A stretch of 64,000 nt of DNA from JAPKZH01 sp963715635 (GTDB taxonomy: Bacteria > Acidobacteriota > Aminicenantia > Aminicenantales > UBA4085). The position numbers and the translations under genes are program-made. The stretch is from positions 1 to 64,000 of the forward strand of contig OY970261.1 of NCBI GenBank assembly GCA_963715635.1, written 5' to 3'. The notes under the pieces are model-generated. The model saw only the letters and a program-made list of their open reading frames with translations. It did not search any database and had not been told where the DNA came from. This document shows, piece by piece, positions 26,338 to 34,888 of the stretch; the first letter of the stretch is position 1; every line of letters begins with the position of its first letter.

Positions 26338-26732
26338 ACTTCTAAATAAAAATTATACCACGAAAAAATATGGGGAAGAGCTTTAAAAAGGGATTCGCTC
26401 CCTAACGGGATTTTTCACGCCATAAAAATTTCGACTTTTTCGGCGGCCGCGTTTCTCGCATATTTGATGGCCGCGTTAAAAAAATGTCTTCGTCCACACT
26501 TCGGCGTCTCCTTTTTTTATTCAAGCTCAAACATTCTCGCCGGCCTCAAAGAGGCTCCCCGAAAAGATATTCAGTCCGCTCTACGCCGATAGATTCTTTT
26601 ATCAGGCAAAAGATTTTTAATAAGTGCTATTAAACCCCCTACCCCCTTAGCCAATTAAGGGGGATTCAAAAGGTCGATGGTCGCTTCATCCCTTTTCAAA
26701 CCTCTTTGGATTATGCTATATCACCTAAGAAG
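26338..26732. other. Intergenic region with a small hairpin
   Basis: Divergent spacer between the radical-SAM gene and pgeF. The only structure seen is CCCCCTTA (26642-26649) and TAAGGGGG (26656-26663), a perfect 8-bp stem with a 6-nt loop. It is not followed by a T run, so a terminator is doubtful. Confidence 0.5.
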
Positions 26733-27653
26733 ATGCGTGTGGCTGACGTGAAAAAATATCTGACGATCCCCAGGTTCGACCGGATTTCCTGGCTGGTCCA
26801 CGGCTTCGGAACCAAAGATTGGAAGCTTCGGGATTTTCAGGATTGCGCGGATTGGCGCAATTTCAAAATTGTCTGGTTGGACCAGGTTCATTCGGACGAA
26901 ATCCAGTTCATCGACGAGCGGTTCCCCGTGACCAATCGCGGGGAACCGCTCGAGAGGGATCCAAGGGGGAGTCGCCCCCTTGGTCGCAGGGCGGGGGTTC
27001 ATGCCGCGCCCGAGAAGGGGAGGCAGGGCCGCCGGGTCTTCCCGGCGCCCGTTGGAAGGGGTCTTCCCCTCCAAATTGACAAAATTCCCCGGCAGAGGGC
27101 GAAAGGGGATGCCCTGGCCACCGCGTGGCCCGGAGTTTTTTTGATCATCAAAACGGCGGACTGCCTGCCTCTCTTTCTTGTGGATGAATCCAGGCGGGTT
27201 ATTGCCGGCGTTCACTGCGGCTGGAGGGGCACCCAAAAGCGGGTCGCCGAACGCACGGTCCGGGAATTGCACGCCCATTACGGCTGCGAGCCTTCTTCTC
27301 TTCTCGCCGCTCTGGGCCCCTGCATTGGGCCGGGATGTTATGATGTGGGGGAGGACGTGCGGCAGGGATTTAAATCGGCGCGCCTTCCGCTCGATGTCTT
27401 CTGGCCCCATCCTCAGCGCCCGGGGAAATACTTCCTGGATTTGCTTTCCGCCACCCGCCTGCAGCTTCGCGGTCAAGGCCTCGACGAAAAAAATATTTTT
27501 ACGCTCTCTGTCTGCACGCATTGCGATGCCCGCCTCTTGTCCTACCGTCGCGACCGCGATAAGAGAGCGCGATTATTCAATTTCATCGGGGTCAAAGCTA
27601 CTCATTACGCAAGCTTCGGTCGAGGAAAACAGCCTTTGTTGCGTAATGAGTAG
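26733..27653 (+). CDS. pgeF: Peptidoglycan-editing factor PgeF (YfiH/laccase-domain), with in-frame repeat insertion
   Basis: Family motifs are all present: WLDQVHSDE, KTADCLPLFLVD, GVHCGWRGT and GPCIGPGCYDVG, which give the zinc-binding His-Cys-His and the catalytic site of a purine-nucleoside phosphorylase/peptidoglycan-editing hydrolase. The ATG at 26733 is preferred. Between IQFID and GDALAT residues about 62-116 are encoded by a 165-bp interspersed repeat also found at 39.5 and 51.2 kb; relatives have only a short loop there. The reading frame is kept. The last 22 residues are encoded by the left arm and loop of a 25-bp inverted repeat, and the stop lies in its right arm. Whether the product is active is uncertain. 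Confidence 0.85.
   Translation: MRVADVKKYLTIPRFDRISWLVHGFGTKDWKLRDFQDCADWRNFKIVWLDQVHSDEIQFIDERFPVTNRGEPLERDPRGSRPLGRRAGVHAAPEKGRQGRRVFPAPVGRGLPLQIDKIPRQRAKGDALATAWPGVFLIIKTADCLPLFLVDESRRVIAGVHCGWRGTQKRVAERTVRELHAHYGCEPSSLLAALGPCIGPGCYDVGEDVRQGFKSARLPLDVFWPHPQRPGKYFLDLLSATRLQLRGQGLDEKNIFTLSVCTHCDARLLSYRRDRDKRARLFNFIGVKATHYASFGRGKQPLLRNE
26915..27080 (+). repeat. 165-bp multi-hairpin repeat, copy A (inside pgeF)
   Basis: Shares with copies B (39541-39710) and C (51168-51336) a run of hairpins: CAAGGGGGAGTCGCCCCCTTG, GGGCGGGGGTTCATGCCGCGCC, GGGTCTTCCC and GGAAGGGGTCTTCCCC, ending CTCCAAATTGAC. The first hairpin is replaced here by GGTTCCCC/GGGGAACC. Length is a multiple of three within pgeF. 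Confidence 0.85.
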
Positions 27654-27663
27654 CTTTGACCCC
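27588..27663. repeat. Inverted repeat with GGGGTCAAA termini overlapping the pgeF 3' end
   Basis: Perfect 25-bp arms at 27588-27612 and 27639-27663 around a 26-nt loop. Arms begin GGGGTCAAAGC and end GCTTTGACCCC, then GTTTTTT follows. A second element with the same GGGGTCAAA end but a different inner arm lies at 35437-35537, so this looks like a REP/BIME-like element. It may also act as terminator for pgeF. Confidence 0.8.
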
Positions 27664-27731
27664 GTTTTTTGAATTTGTCAAGTGGCAAGGTCGAAGGCCA
27701 ATCGAAAAAATGATTTTGCCGCGCGGGGGTG

Positions 27732-27760
27732 TTGAAATTGTTTTTTGGTTTCATTAAGAT
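27732..27760 (+). promoter_or_regulatory. Candidate sigma-70 promoter of purC operon
   Basis: TTGAAA (27732-27737), 17-nt spacer, TAAGAT (27755-27760), about 38 nt upstream of the purC ATG. Confidence 0.5.
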
Positions 27761-27798
27761 AAAGGTCGCTTTCTAATTCTTGCTATTGCGGGTGCAAC

Positions 27799-28689
27799 AT
27801 GGAACAAGCCTATTCGGACATTATTATTCCCGAATTGCCCCTTTTCAAAAAAGGGAAAGTCCGGAACGTGTTTGAGCTTGAGGACAAGCTTCTCGTCGTG
27901 GCCACCGACCGCATCTCCGCTTTTGACTATATTCTTCCCTCGCTCATCCCGAACAAAGGAAAAATTCTCACTCAGCTATCCAAGTTCTGGTTTGATTACA
28001 CCCAACTGGTTTGTCCCAATCATGTCCTGACGACCGACATCGCCAAGCTCCCGGCCATCCTCCACAAATACAAGGATATGCTGGACAAGCGGACGATGCT
28101 GGTTAAGAAGACAAGCGTCGTTCCCGTGGAATGCGTCGTCCGGGGTTATCTTTCCGGCTCGGGATGGAAGGAATATAAAGCGACCGGTAAGACGAGTGGG
28201 ATCAAGCTCGCGGCCGGGCTCAAGGAATCGGACCGGCTGGAGGATCCGATCTTCACGCCCTCGACGAAGGCCGAGGCAGGCCATGACCTCAACATTTCTT
28301 TTAAAGATATGCAGAAGATCGTCGGGGCCTCGCTAGCCAACAAGATCAAGAAAGTCAGCCTGGCGCTCTATCAGAGAGCCTCCCTCCATGCGCTTTCGCG
28401 GGGGATCATTATTGCCGACACCAAATTCGAATTCGGCTTGGATAAAGATGATCTGATCCTGGTCGATGAGATTTTCACGCCCGATTCCTCCAGGTTCTGG
28501 CCTCTGGCCACTTATGCTCCCGGGAAGGGGCAGCCGAGCCTGGATAAGCAGTTTGTCCGGGATTACCTGGAGAGCACGCGCTGGGACAAGCAGTCTGCGC
28601 CCCCTCCTCTCCCGCCGGACATCATCAAAAAAACGTCCGAAAAATATTTTGAGATCTATCGCCTGCTGACCGAAAAGAATGAACTCTGA
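27799..28689 (+). CDS. purC: Phosphoribosylaminoimidazole-succinocarboxamide synthase (SAICAR synthetase)
   Basis: A 296-residue enzyme of de novo purine synthesis that joins CAIR and aspartate using ATP. Motifs include GKVRNVFEL at the N-terminus, ATDRISAFDY, PVECVVRGYLSGS, IFTPSTKAEAGHD and IADTKFEFG, all typical. Length matches the longer bacterial/eukaryal-type form. It is the first gene of an operon; its stop overlaps the next start as TGATG. Confidence 0.96.
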   Translation: MEQAYSDIIIPELPLFKKGKVRNVFELEDKLLVVATDRISAFDYILPSLIPNKGKILTQLSKFWFDYTQLVCPNHVLTTDIAKLPAILHKYKDMLDKRTMLVKKTSVVPVECVVRGYLSGSGWKEYKATGKTSGIKLAAGLKESDRLEDPIFTPSTKAEAGHDLNISFKDMQKIVGASLANKIKKVSLALYQRASLHALSRGIIIADTKFEFGLDKDDLILVDEIFTPDSSRFWPLATYAPGKGQPSLDKQFVRDYLESTRWDKQSAPPPLPPDIIKKTSEKYFEIYRLLTEKNEL

Positions 28690-29579
28690 TGAACAACGGT
28701 TTCGTCGATCTGCACATCCATTCCAACAGAAGCAGCGACGGCGATTTCTCTCCCCTCCACCTCGTCCATCTGGCCCAGGACAACGGGTTTGCCGCGATTT
28801 CAATCGCGGATCACGATACGGTGGCGGCCTATCCGGAGGCTCTGGACGTCAGTAACGGCTCGGGGGTCGAAGTCATCCCCAGTATGGAGGTCACGACGCT
28901 TTTCAACGGCCGGGAGTTCCACCTATTGCTGCCCTTCCTGGATTGGAAAAAAGAGGTCGTCCGCCGGATCATGACCCGCGTTTCAGAGGGCAGGCTTCTT
29001 GAGGCCCAGGAGCGCGTGGCCAAGCTTCGGGAGCTGGGGTTCGACCTGAGCTGGCCGGAAGTGATTAAAGCGTCCAAGGGCGTGCCCCCCCTGGGCGTGA
29101 GCATCGCCCAAATTATGTTCGACAAACCGGAATCGAAACAGAACCCTGTCCTCAGCCCCTATTTGGCGGAGGCGAACCGTCCGCTGGCGCCTTACCTTTT
29201 TTATCGGGATTATTTCATGGAGGGGAAGCCCGCCTTCGTGCCGAAACGGCACATGGCTTTATTGGAGGTCCTGGACCTGGCTCCCGAGACGGAGGCCGTG
29301 CCCGTCCTCGCCCACCCGGGAGCCTATTTTGAGAAGGCGAACCGCGAGGACCTCGTTCATTTGAAAGGGAGGGGTTTGGCTGGACTCGAAGTCTTCACGT
29401 CCTACCATACACCCGAACAGACTCGCTTTTATGCCGAAGCCGCGGACGCGCTCGACCTTGTCCCGACGGCCGGCTCGGATTTTCACGGCAGGATCAAGCC
29501 GCACGTCACGTTCGGCTCGATCAAAGACGGGCACTACTGGATGGTGGAAGAACTTCAGAAAAGGAGGGGGGAATCATGA
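28689..29579 (+). CDS. PHP-domain phosphoesterase
   Basis: A 296-residue PHP protein. Metal-binding motifs are DLHIHSNRSSDG (residues 7-18), IADHDTV, EVTTLFNGREFHLL, VLAHPGAY and TAGSDFHG. The set resembles TrpH/YciV-type enzymes that hydrolyse 3',5'-nucleoside bisphosphates or short RNAs. Cytoplasmic. The gene overlaps purC by 1 nt and cvpA by 4 nt, so it is translationally coupled to both. Confidence 0.85.
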   Translation: MNNGFVDLHIHSNRSSDGDFSPLHLVHLAQDNGFAAISIADHDTVAAYPEALDVSNGSGVEVIPSMEVTTLFNGREFHLLLPFLDWKKEVVRRIMTRVSEGRLLEAQERVAKLRELGFDLSWPEVIKASKGVPPLGVSIAQIMFDKPESKQNPVLSPYLAEANRPLAPYLFYRDYFMEGKPAFVPKRHMALLEVLDLAPETEAVPVLAHPGAYFEKANREDLVHLKGRGLAGLEVFTSYHTPEQTRFYAEAADALDLVPTAGSDFHGRIKPHVTFGSIKDGHYWMVEELQKRRGES

Positions 29580-30109
29580 TCGGCTGGCTGGATATCGTCT
29601 TGGCGGTTATTCTGGTAGCAATGTTCATCACGGGACTGGTCCGCGGGCTGATCAAGGAAGTGATCGGCGTTGTGGCGATCATCGCCGGGTTCATCCTGGC
29701 AGCCCATTATTATGTCTATTTCGCCGACCTCATAGGACGCTTGATCCATCAGCCCACCGTGGCCAAGTTTTTGGGCTTTATCATCGTGTTTTTGATCGTG
29801 GTCGCCGTCGGGTCCTTGATTGCGTATCTCCTATCCAAGCTCATGAAGGGCCCCCTCAAATTCATGAACCATCTTTTGGGCGGCTTCGTCGGATTCCTGG
29901 AAGGCATTCTCATTTGCGGCGTGCTTGTCTTCGGGCTCCTGGTCTTTCCCCTGCGCAAAGAGGCCCTGCTCGACTCGCGGCTGGCGCCCTACTGTTACGG
30001 AGTGACCAAAGTGATGATTCATCTCATTCCCCAGGACCTGAAGGATCAGTTCAGGGCGGCGTATCAGGATATCGTGAAAGGGGGGAAAAAAGATGGACAA
30101 AAAATTTGA
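29576..30109 (+). CDS. CvpA family membrane protein
   Basis: A 177-residue inner-membrane protein with four hydrophobic segments (IVLAVILVAMFITGLV, VIGVVAIIAGFILA, FLGFIIVFLIVVAVGSLIAY, GFLEGILICGVLVFGLLVF). The core GLVRGLIKEV near the N-terminus and FVGFLEGIL in the middle match CvpA/colicin V production proteins, whose role in envelope homeostasis is not settled. It overlaps the PHP gene by 4 nt and the Fis-like gene by 17 nt. Confidence 0.82.
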   Translation: MIGWLDIVLAVILVAMFITGLVRGLIKEVIGVVAIIAGFILAAHYYVYFADLIGRLIHQPTVAKFLGFIIVFLIVVAVGSLIAYLLSKLMKGPLKFMNHLLGGFVGFLEGILICGVLVFGLLVFPLRKEALLDSRLAPYCYGVTKVMIHLIPQDLKDQFRAAYQDIVKGGKKDGQKI

Positions 30110-30329
30110 TGACCTCAATATCCATCAAAAATTGGAAATCACCATCAAGGACATGGTTGAAAAGGATATTCGCTTCCGCGACGGCCACCGTGAATTTGAG
30201 AAGCTATACATCGAGATCGCCGCGAAAAAATATAAGGGCAATATGACAAAGATGGCCGGCGCGCTCGGGATTCATCGCAACACCCTCCACAATCGGGCAA
30301 AATCGCTGAAAATAAAGAAATTAAGATAA
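30093..30329 (+). CDS. Fis-type helix-turn-helix protein
   Basis: A 78-residue protein whose C-terminal 40 residues form a Fis/HTH_8 DNA-binding unit (MTKMAGALGIHRNTLHNRAK), like the end of NtrC-type sigma-54 activators, but with no ATPase domain. The N-terminal half is charged and helical. It probably acts as a small DNA-binding dimer. It overlaps cvpA by 17 nt and is last in the purC operon. Its resemblance to activator C-termini is notable because several sigma-54 promoters lie in this window. Confidence 0.75.
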   Translation: MDKKFDDLNIHQKLEITIKDMVEKDIRFRDGHREFEKLYIEIAAKKYKGNMTKMAGALGIHRNTLHNRAKSLKIKKLR

Positions 30330-30344
30330 ATATAGACTTTTTTG

Positions 30345-30365
30345 GCAGTCTTAGGGGAAGACTGC
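30345..30365 (+). terminator. Terminator of the purC-fis-like operon
   Basis: GCAGTCTT (30345-30352) pairs with AAGACTGC (30358-30365) over a 5-nt loop, followed by TAATTTTACAATTTTTTT. Confidence 0.65.
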
Positions 30366-30384
30366 TAATTTTACAATTTTTTTC

Positions 30385-30413
30385 TTGACAAGCCCTTTGT
30401 TTTTCCTTATAAT
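30385..30413 (+). promoter_or_regulatory. Sigma-70 promoter of groES-groEL
   Basis: Perfect consensus TTGACA (30385-30390), 17-nt spacer, TATAAT (30408-30413), directly joined to the CIRCE-like operator. Confidence 0.85.
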
Positions 30414-30439
30414 TAGCACTTCTTTATTTAGTCTGCTAA
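30413..30439 (+). promoter_or_regulatory. CIRCE-like HrcA operator
   Basis: TTAGCACTT, 9-nt spacer, GTCTGCTAA. The consensus is TTAGCACTC-N9-GAGTGCTAA, so one arm has one and the other two mismatches with exact spacing. Its place between the -10 box and groES indicates HrcA repression relieved by heat. Confidence 0.8.
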
Positions 30440-30462
30440 ATAAATCAAATTAGGAGGTTTCA

Positions 30463-30750
30463 ATGAAGATTTCCCCATTGTACGACCGAGTTCTTCTCAA
30501 AAGGATAGAAGAACAGGAAGTCCGGAAGAGCGGAATTATCATCCCCGATACGGCCAAGGAAAAACCCCAGGAAGCCGAAGTGATCGCTGTGGGCAAAGGC
30601 AAAATGACCGATGAAGGGAAGGTGATACCCCTCGAAGTCAAAAAGGGCGACAAGGTCTTGATCGGCAAGTACAGCGGGACCGAGGTGACCATCGACGGTG
30701 TCGAGCACATCATACTCCGCGAAGAAGAAATTCTGGCCAAGCTTGGCTGA
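30463..30750 (+). CDS. groES: Co-chaperonin GroES
   Basis: A 95-residue GroES: PLYDRVLLKRIEEQEVRKSG with the mobile loop (KSGIIIPDTAKEKPQ), then VIAVGKGK and the C-terminal IILREEEILAKLG. It caps the GroEL ring during protein folding. AGGAGG is 7 nt upstream of the ATG. Followed by groEL after 20 nt. Confidence 0.97.
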   Translation: MKISPLYDRVLLKRIEEQEVRKSGIIIPDTAKEKPQEAEVIAVGKGKMTDEGKVIPLEVKKGDKVLIGKYSGTEVTIDGVEHIILREEEILAKLG

Positions 30751-30770
30751 TCCGCTAGAAAGGAAGAACA

Positions 30771-32390
30771 ATGGCAAAACAAATTCTATTAGGCGATGAC
30801 GCAAGGCAGTCTCTGCTCAAAGGCGTCAATATCTTATCGAACCTGGTCAAAGCCACACTCGGCCCCCGGGGAAAGAACGTCGTGATCGACAAAAAATTTG
30901 GGTCCCCGACGAGCACCAAAGACGGTGTGACCGTGGCCAAAGAGGTTGAGCTTAAAAACAATCTCGAGAACATGGGCGCCCAACTGGTCAAGGAAGTCGC
31001 GTCCAAGACCTCGGACGTGGCCGGCGACGGGACGACCACGGCCACCGTGCTCGCCCAGTCCGTTTATTCGGAAGGGCTGAGGTATGTCACGGCCGGCGCC
31101 AACCCCATGCTCATTAAAAAAGGCATCGACAAGGCGGTCGAAGAGGTGATCAAGGAGCTCAAGAAGCTCAGCCGCGAAGTCAGCGGCGAGATGATCGCCC
31201 AGGTCGGCGCCATCTCGGCCAACAACGACGAGTCCATCGGCAAGATCATTGCCGATGCCATGGGAAAAGTCGGAAAGGACGGAGTCATCACGGTCGAGGA
31301 AGCCAGGAGTATGGATACGACCCTGGATATCGTCGAGGGGATGCAGTTCGACCGCGGCTATCTCTCCCCCTACTTCATCACCGACCCCGACCGCATGGAA
31401 TGCGTCTTAGAGAACCCCCTCATCCTTCTCCATGAAAAGAAGATCAGCAACTTGAGGGAGATGCTGCCGCTCTTGGAGAACGTGGCCCGGATGGGCAAGC
31501 CCCTCGTCGTGGTTGCCGAAGAGGTCGAAGGCGAAGCCCTGGCCACCATGGTCGTCAACAAGTTGAAAGGCACATTCCTTTGCGCCGCGGTGAAAGCGCC
31601 CGGTTTCGGCGATCGGCGGAAGGCCATGCTGGAAGATATCGGCATCTTGACCGGCGGCCGAGTCATCACCGAAGATATCGGCGTCAAGCTCGAGAAGGTC
31701 GATATGGAGTGGCTGGGCGAAGCCAAGAAAGTCGTCATCGACAAGGACAATACCACCATCGTCGAGGGCAAGGGCAAGGCGTCCGACATCCAGGCAAGGA
31801 TCAAGCAGATCCGGACCCAGATCGAAGAAACCACCTCTGACTATGACAAAGAGAAGCTCCAGGAACGGCTGGCCAAGATGGTCGGCGGCGTGGCCCTGAT
31901 CAAAGTCGGAGCGGCCACCGAGACCGAGCTCAAAGAGAAAAAAGCCAGAGTCGAAGACGCTATGCATGCCACCAAAGCGGCCGTTGAGGAAGGCATTGTT
32001 CCCGGCGGCGGCGTGGCCCTGTTGAGAACGCAGAAAGTCCTGGACGCCGTCAAGGCCGAAGGGGACATGAAGATCGGCGTGGATATCGTCAGACGCGCCC
32101 TGGAAGAGCCGATCCGCCAGATCGCCAACAACGCCGGCCAGGAAGGCTCCATCGTTGTCGAAAAAGTCAAAGAGATGAAGCAGGATATGGGCTTCAACGC
32201 GCTGAGCGAGAAATACGAGGACATGATTAAGTCCGGGATCCTCGACCCGACCAAGGTCGTCCGGATCGCGTTGCAGAATGCCACCTCGATCGCCGGCCTG
32301 ATGCTCACCACGGAAGGACTGATTACCGATATCCCCGAAGAAGAGAAGGGCCCCAAGTATCCCACCCCGCCCGGCGGCGACATGTATTAA
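30771..32390 (+). CDS. groL: Chaperonin GroEL
   Basis: A 539-residue 60-kDa chaperonin. Nucleotide-binding motifs TLGPRGKNV, GDGTTTATVLAQS and VPGGGVALLR are intact and all three domains are present. The C-terminus ends PTPPGGDMY instead of the usual Gly-Gly-Met repeat tail. Expressed with groES from the CIRCE-controlled promoter, and ended by a strong terminator at 32413. Confidence 0.97.
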   Translation: MAKQILLGDDARQSLLKGVNILSNLVKATLGPRGKNVVIDKKFGSPTSTKDGVTVAKEVELKNNLENMGAQLVKEVASKTSDVAGDGTTTATVLAQSVYSEGLRYVTAGANPMLIKKGIDKAVEEVIKELKKLSREVSGEMIAQVGAISANNDESIGKIIADAMGKVGKDGVITVEEARSMDTTLDIVEGMQFDRGYLSPYFITDPDRMECVLENPLILLHEKKISNLREMLPLLENVARMGKPLVVVAEEVEGEALATMVVNKLKGTFLCAAVKAPGFGDRRKAMLEDIGILTGGRVITEDIGVKLEKVDMEWLGEAKKVVIDKDNTTIVEGKGKASDIQARIKQIRTQIEETTSDYDKEKLQERLAKMVGGVALIKVGAATETELKEKKARVEDAMHATKAAVEEGIVPGGGVALLRTQKVLDAVKAEGDMKIGVDIVRRALEEPIRQIANNAGQEGSIVVEKVKEMKQDMGFNALSEKYEDMIKSGILDPTKVVRIALQNATSIAGLMLTTEGLITDIPEEEKGPKYPTPPGGDMY

Positions 32391-32412
32391 GAATCGCGCG
32401 ACACGCACCCGA

Positions 32413-32443
32413 GGGACGGTCTTCAGACCGTCCCTTTTTTTTT
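32413..32443 (+). terminator. Rho-independent terminator after groEL
   Basis: GGGACGGTCT (32413-32422) and AGACCGTCCC (32425-32434) form a 10-bp stem followed by nine T. Confidence 0.95.
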
Positions 32444-32466
32444 GGATTTGTGTTATATTTTTCCCG

Positions 32467-34857
32467 ATGTTCAAGCTCTTCGACCGCTATATCCTCAAGG
32501 AGATCATCCCGCCCTTCTTTCTCGGCCTTCTGATTTACAGCTTCGTCCTGCTCATGAACCAGCTCCTCCAACTCCCGACGCTGTTCATCGCCAAGGGAGC
32601 CACCCTCGGCGTCACCCTGAAGCTTCTCGTTTATCTTATCCCGGCCATCCTGGCCTTCACCATTCCCATGTCCGTGCTGATGGGTATCCTGGCTGGTCTC
32701 AGCCGTCTTTCCTCGGATTCCGAGATTACGGCGTTCAAAACGCTGGGCATCAGCTCCCGGCGGATGCTTCGTCCGCTCATCGTCTTTGCCTTCGCCGGCT
32801 GGGCTCTGACCTCGGTCCTGACCCTTTATCTCGCGCCCTATTTCAATTTCAAATGGGTCCAGACGCTGACCGAATCCGTCCTGGACAAGGTCCAACTCCG
32901 GATCAACCCCCGGGAGTTCTTTGAAGATATTCCCAACACGGTGATCTTCATCCAGGACATCACCGAGCAAAAAAATTGGCAGAATATCCTCGTCTATTTC
33001 ACCGATTCTCCCGATAAGCCGCGCCTGGTCCTGGCCCGGAAAGGCCGGCTGAATTTTTATCCCCAGGCCAGGCGGGCGACGCTGGAGTTGTATGACGTCC
33101 TCCAGCATGCCAACGCCGCTTCCGATCCCGAAGATTACAGCGTGTCCTCCACAGCCTATACCGAGCAGGAAATCGACATCGAAAACCTTTATGCCTCGTT
33201 TTCCTCGGAGAAGAGGGTGAGGGAAAAAAACATCCAAGAGCTCGTCCTGGGTCTTCAAGCTGTCCGGAAGAACTTGGCCGGGCTGGAGAAAGAGAGAGAC
33301 GAGATCCGTCAAAAGGGGATCGCCAAGGACGATCTGCGCAGCGTCAAAAACCAATTCGCCCGGATGCAGGCCGAAGGCGACCGAAGGTCCCATAAGGTCG
33401 AGATCCACAAAAAATTCGCCCTGCCCTTTGTCTGCTGGATTTTTGTATTCCTCGGGCTTCCGCTGGGGGTTTCGACAAAAAAAGGCGGCCGGACGAGCGG
33501 CTTCACGCTCAGCCTCGTCATCATCCTGATTTATTACATCTGCATCACGGCCGGCGAAAAATTCGCCCTGGACGGCCGGATTTCGCCTTTCCTCGGGATG
33601 TGGGGAGGAAATATCCTGTTCGGTGCTCTCAGCATCGTCCTCTTCCTGCGGTACGCGAAAGAATCCCCGCTGCTCAGCCTGTTCGGCCGCCGGGCCGCGG
33701 TCCGGGGGCTGACCGCCCGGACGAAACAGAAATGGAGCTGGAAGTGGCCGCGCCTATCGCTCCCGTTCCCGAACATCCTGGACCGCTATATCATCAGGAA
33801 ATATTTGGCCATCGCCGGGCTAGTCTTTTTGAGCCTGATTTCTATCTTCGTGATCATCACTTTTTTCGAGCGCCTGGGCAACCTCTATGAACATCACAAG
33901 CCGATGAGCATGCTGCTCAGCTATATCCGCTTCCGCTTGCCCGAGTTCATGCATTACAGCTTGCCCGTGATGGCGCTCACGGCATCGCTTCTAACGCTGG
34001 GCCTTTTTACCAAGTTCAACGAAGTCACGGCTATGAAAGCCTGCGGGATCAGCATCTACCGGACGGTCCTTCCCGTGGTGCTCCTGGCGGTGCTCGTGGG
34101 CGGCCTGGCCTTCCATATTCAAGAGCGCATCCTTCCCCAATCCAACAAGAAAGCCGAGGAAATCTGGAACAGGATCAATGATGTCTCTCCCCGCAGCTAC
34201 AGCTATATGAACCGTCGCTGGGTCGCCAATAAAAAACGAGACCGGTTTTATCACTACAGCTATTTTGACCCGGACAAAGCCGCGTTCAGCCAGCTTTCGA
34301 TCTTTGACATGGACCTTTCCACCTGGTCCCTCAAGCGCAGGGTCCATGCGGAAAAGGGCCTTCTAGCGGGCGAGCTCCTGCACTTGGAAAATGGCTGGAT
34401 CAGGGAATTTGCCGGCGAGACCCCCAAGAGCTCCAGCCTCCAGGTGTTCAAGACGCTGGATTTGCCGCTGGAGGAGGGCAAGGGCTATTTTTTGAAAGAA
34501 TGGAGGGAGCCCTCGCAGATGACCTACGGCGAGCTGCGGAAATATATCCGGGAAATCCAGGACTTGGGCTTCGAGACCGTCGGCTTCCGAGTGGACCTGG
34601 GCATAAAGATTTCTTTTCCGTTCGTGGCGCTGATTATGACCTTGCTGGGCATCCCGTTTGCGTTCTCGATGGGGAAGCGGGGCGCTTTGGTCGGAATCGG
34701 TATCAGCCTGGCCATCTCGATGGCGTATTGGGTGGCCATCGGCGTTTTCAAGAGCCTCGGTTATGTCAGTTTTTTGAATGTCTTTTTTGCCGCCTGGGGC
34801 CCCAATTTGATCTTCGGCCTCATCGGCCTGTACCTTTTATTCCGCCTAAGAACATAA
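32467..34857 (+). CDS. lptFG: LptF-LptG fusion, LPS export permease
   Basis: A 796-residue protein made of two YjgP/YjgQ permease units. The first, about residues 1-395, starts LFDRYILKEIIPPFFLGLL and has six membrane segments around a periplasmic beta-domain. The second, about 438-796, starts LDRYIIRKYLAIAGLVFLS and repeats the design. LptF and LptG are normally separate and form a heterodimer with the LptB ATPase; here both halves are in one chain. A coiled, charged insert at 245-310 of the first half is longer than usual. The partner gene lptB is at 13780. No strong Shine-Dalgarno is seen before the ATG. Confidence 0.9.
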   Translation: MFKLFDRYILKEIIPPFFLGLLIYSFVLLMNQLLQLPTLFIAKGATLGVTLKLLVYLIPAILAFTIPMSVLMGILAGLSRLSSDSEITAFKTLGISSRRMLRPLIVFAFAGWALTSVLTLYLAPYFNFKWVQTLTESVLDKVQLRINPREFFEDIPNTVIFIQDITEQKNWQNILVYFTDSPDKPRLVLARKGRLNFYPQARRATLELYDVLQHANAASDPEDYSVSSTAYTEQEIDIENLYASFSSEKRVREKNIQELVLGLQAVRKNLAGLEKERDEIRQKGIAKDDLRSVKNQFARMQAEGDRRSHKVEIHKKFALPFVCWIFVFLGLPLGVSTKKGGRTSGFTLSLVIILIYYICITAGEKFALDGRISPFLGMWGGNILFGALSIVLFLRYAKESPLLSLFGRRAAVRGLTARTKQKWSWKWPRLSLPFPNILDRYIIRKYLAIAGLVFLSLISIFVIITFFERLGNLYEHHKPMSMLLSYIRFRLPEFMHYSLPVMALTASLLTLGLFTKFNEVTAMKACGISIYRTVLPVVLLAVLVGGLAFHIQERILPQSNKKAEEIWNRINDVSPRSYSYMNRRWVANKKRDRFYHYSYFDPDKAAFSQLSIFDMDLSTWSLKRRVHAEKGLLAGELLHLENGWIREFAGETPKSSSLQVFKTLDLPLEEGKGYFLKEWREPSQMTYGELRKYIREIQDLGFETVGFRVDLGIKISFPFVALIMTLLGIPFAFSMGKRGALVGIGISLAISMAYWVAIGVFKSLGYVSFLNVFFAAWGPNLIFGLIGLYLLFRLRT

Positions 34858-34888
34858 AAAGCCGAGCGAGGCCGTTCCCCCCGAGCCC

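Noticed and set aside
26642..26663. CCCCCTTA/TAAGGGGG hairpin as a terminator
   Set aside because: No T run follows and no gene ends into it in either direction.
31407..32474. 355-codon frame antisense to groEL
   Set aside because: A common shadow frame of groEL genes.
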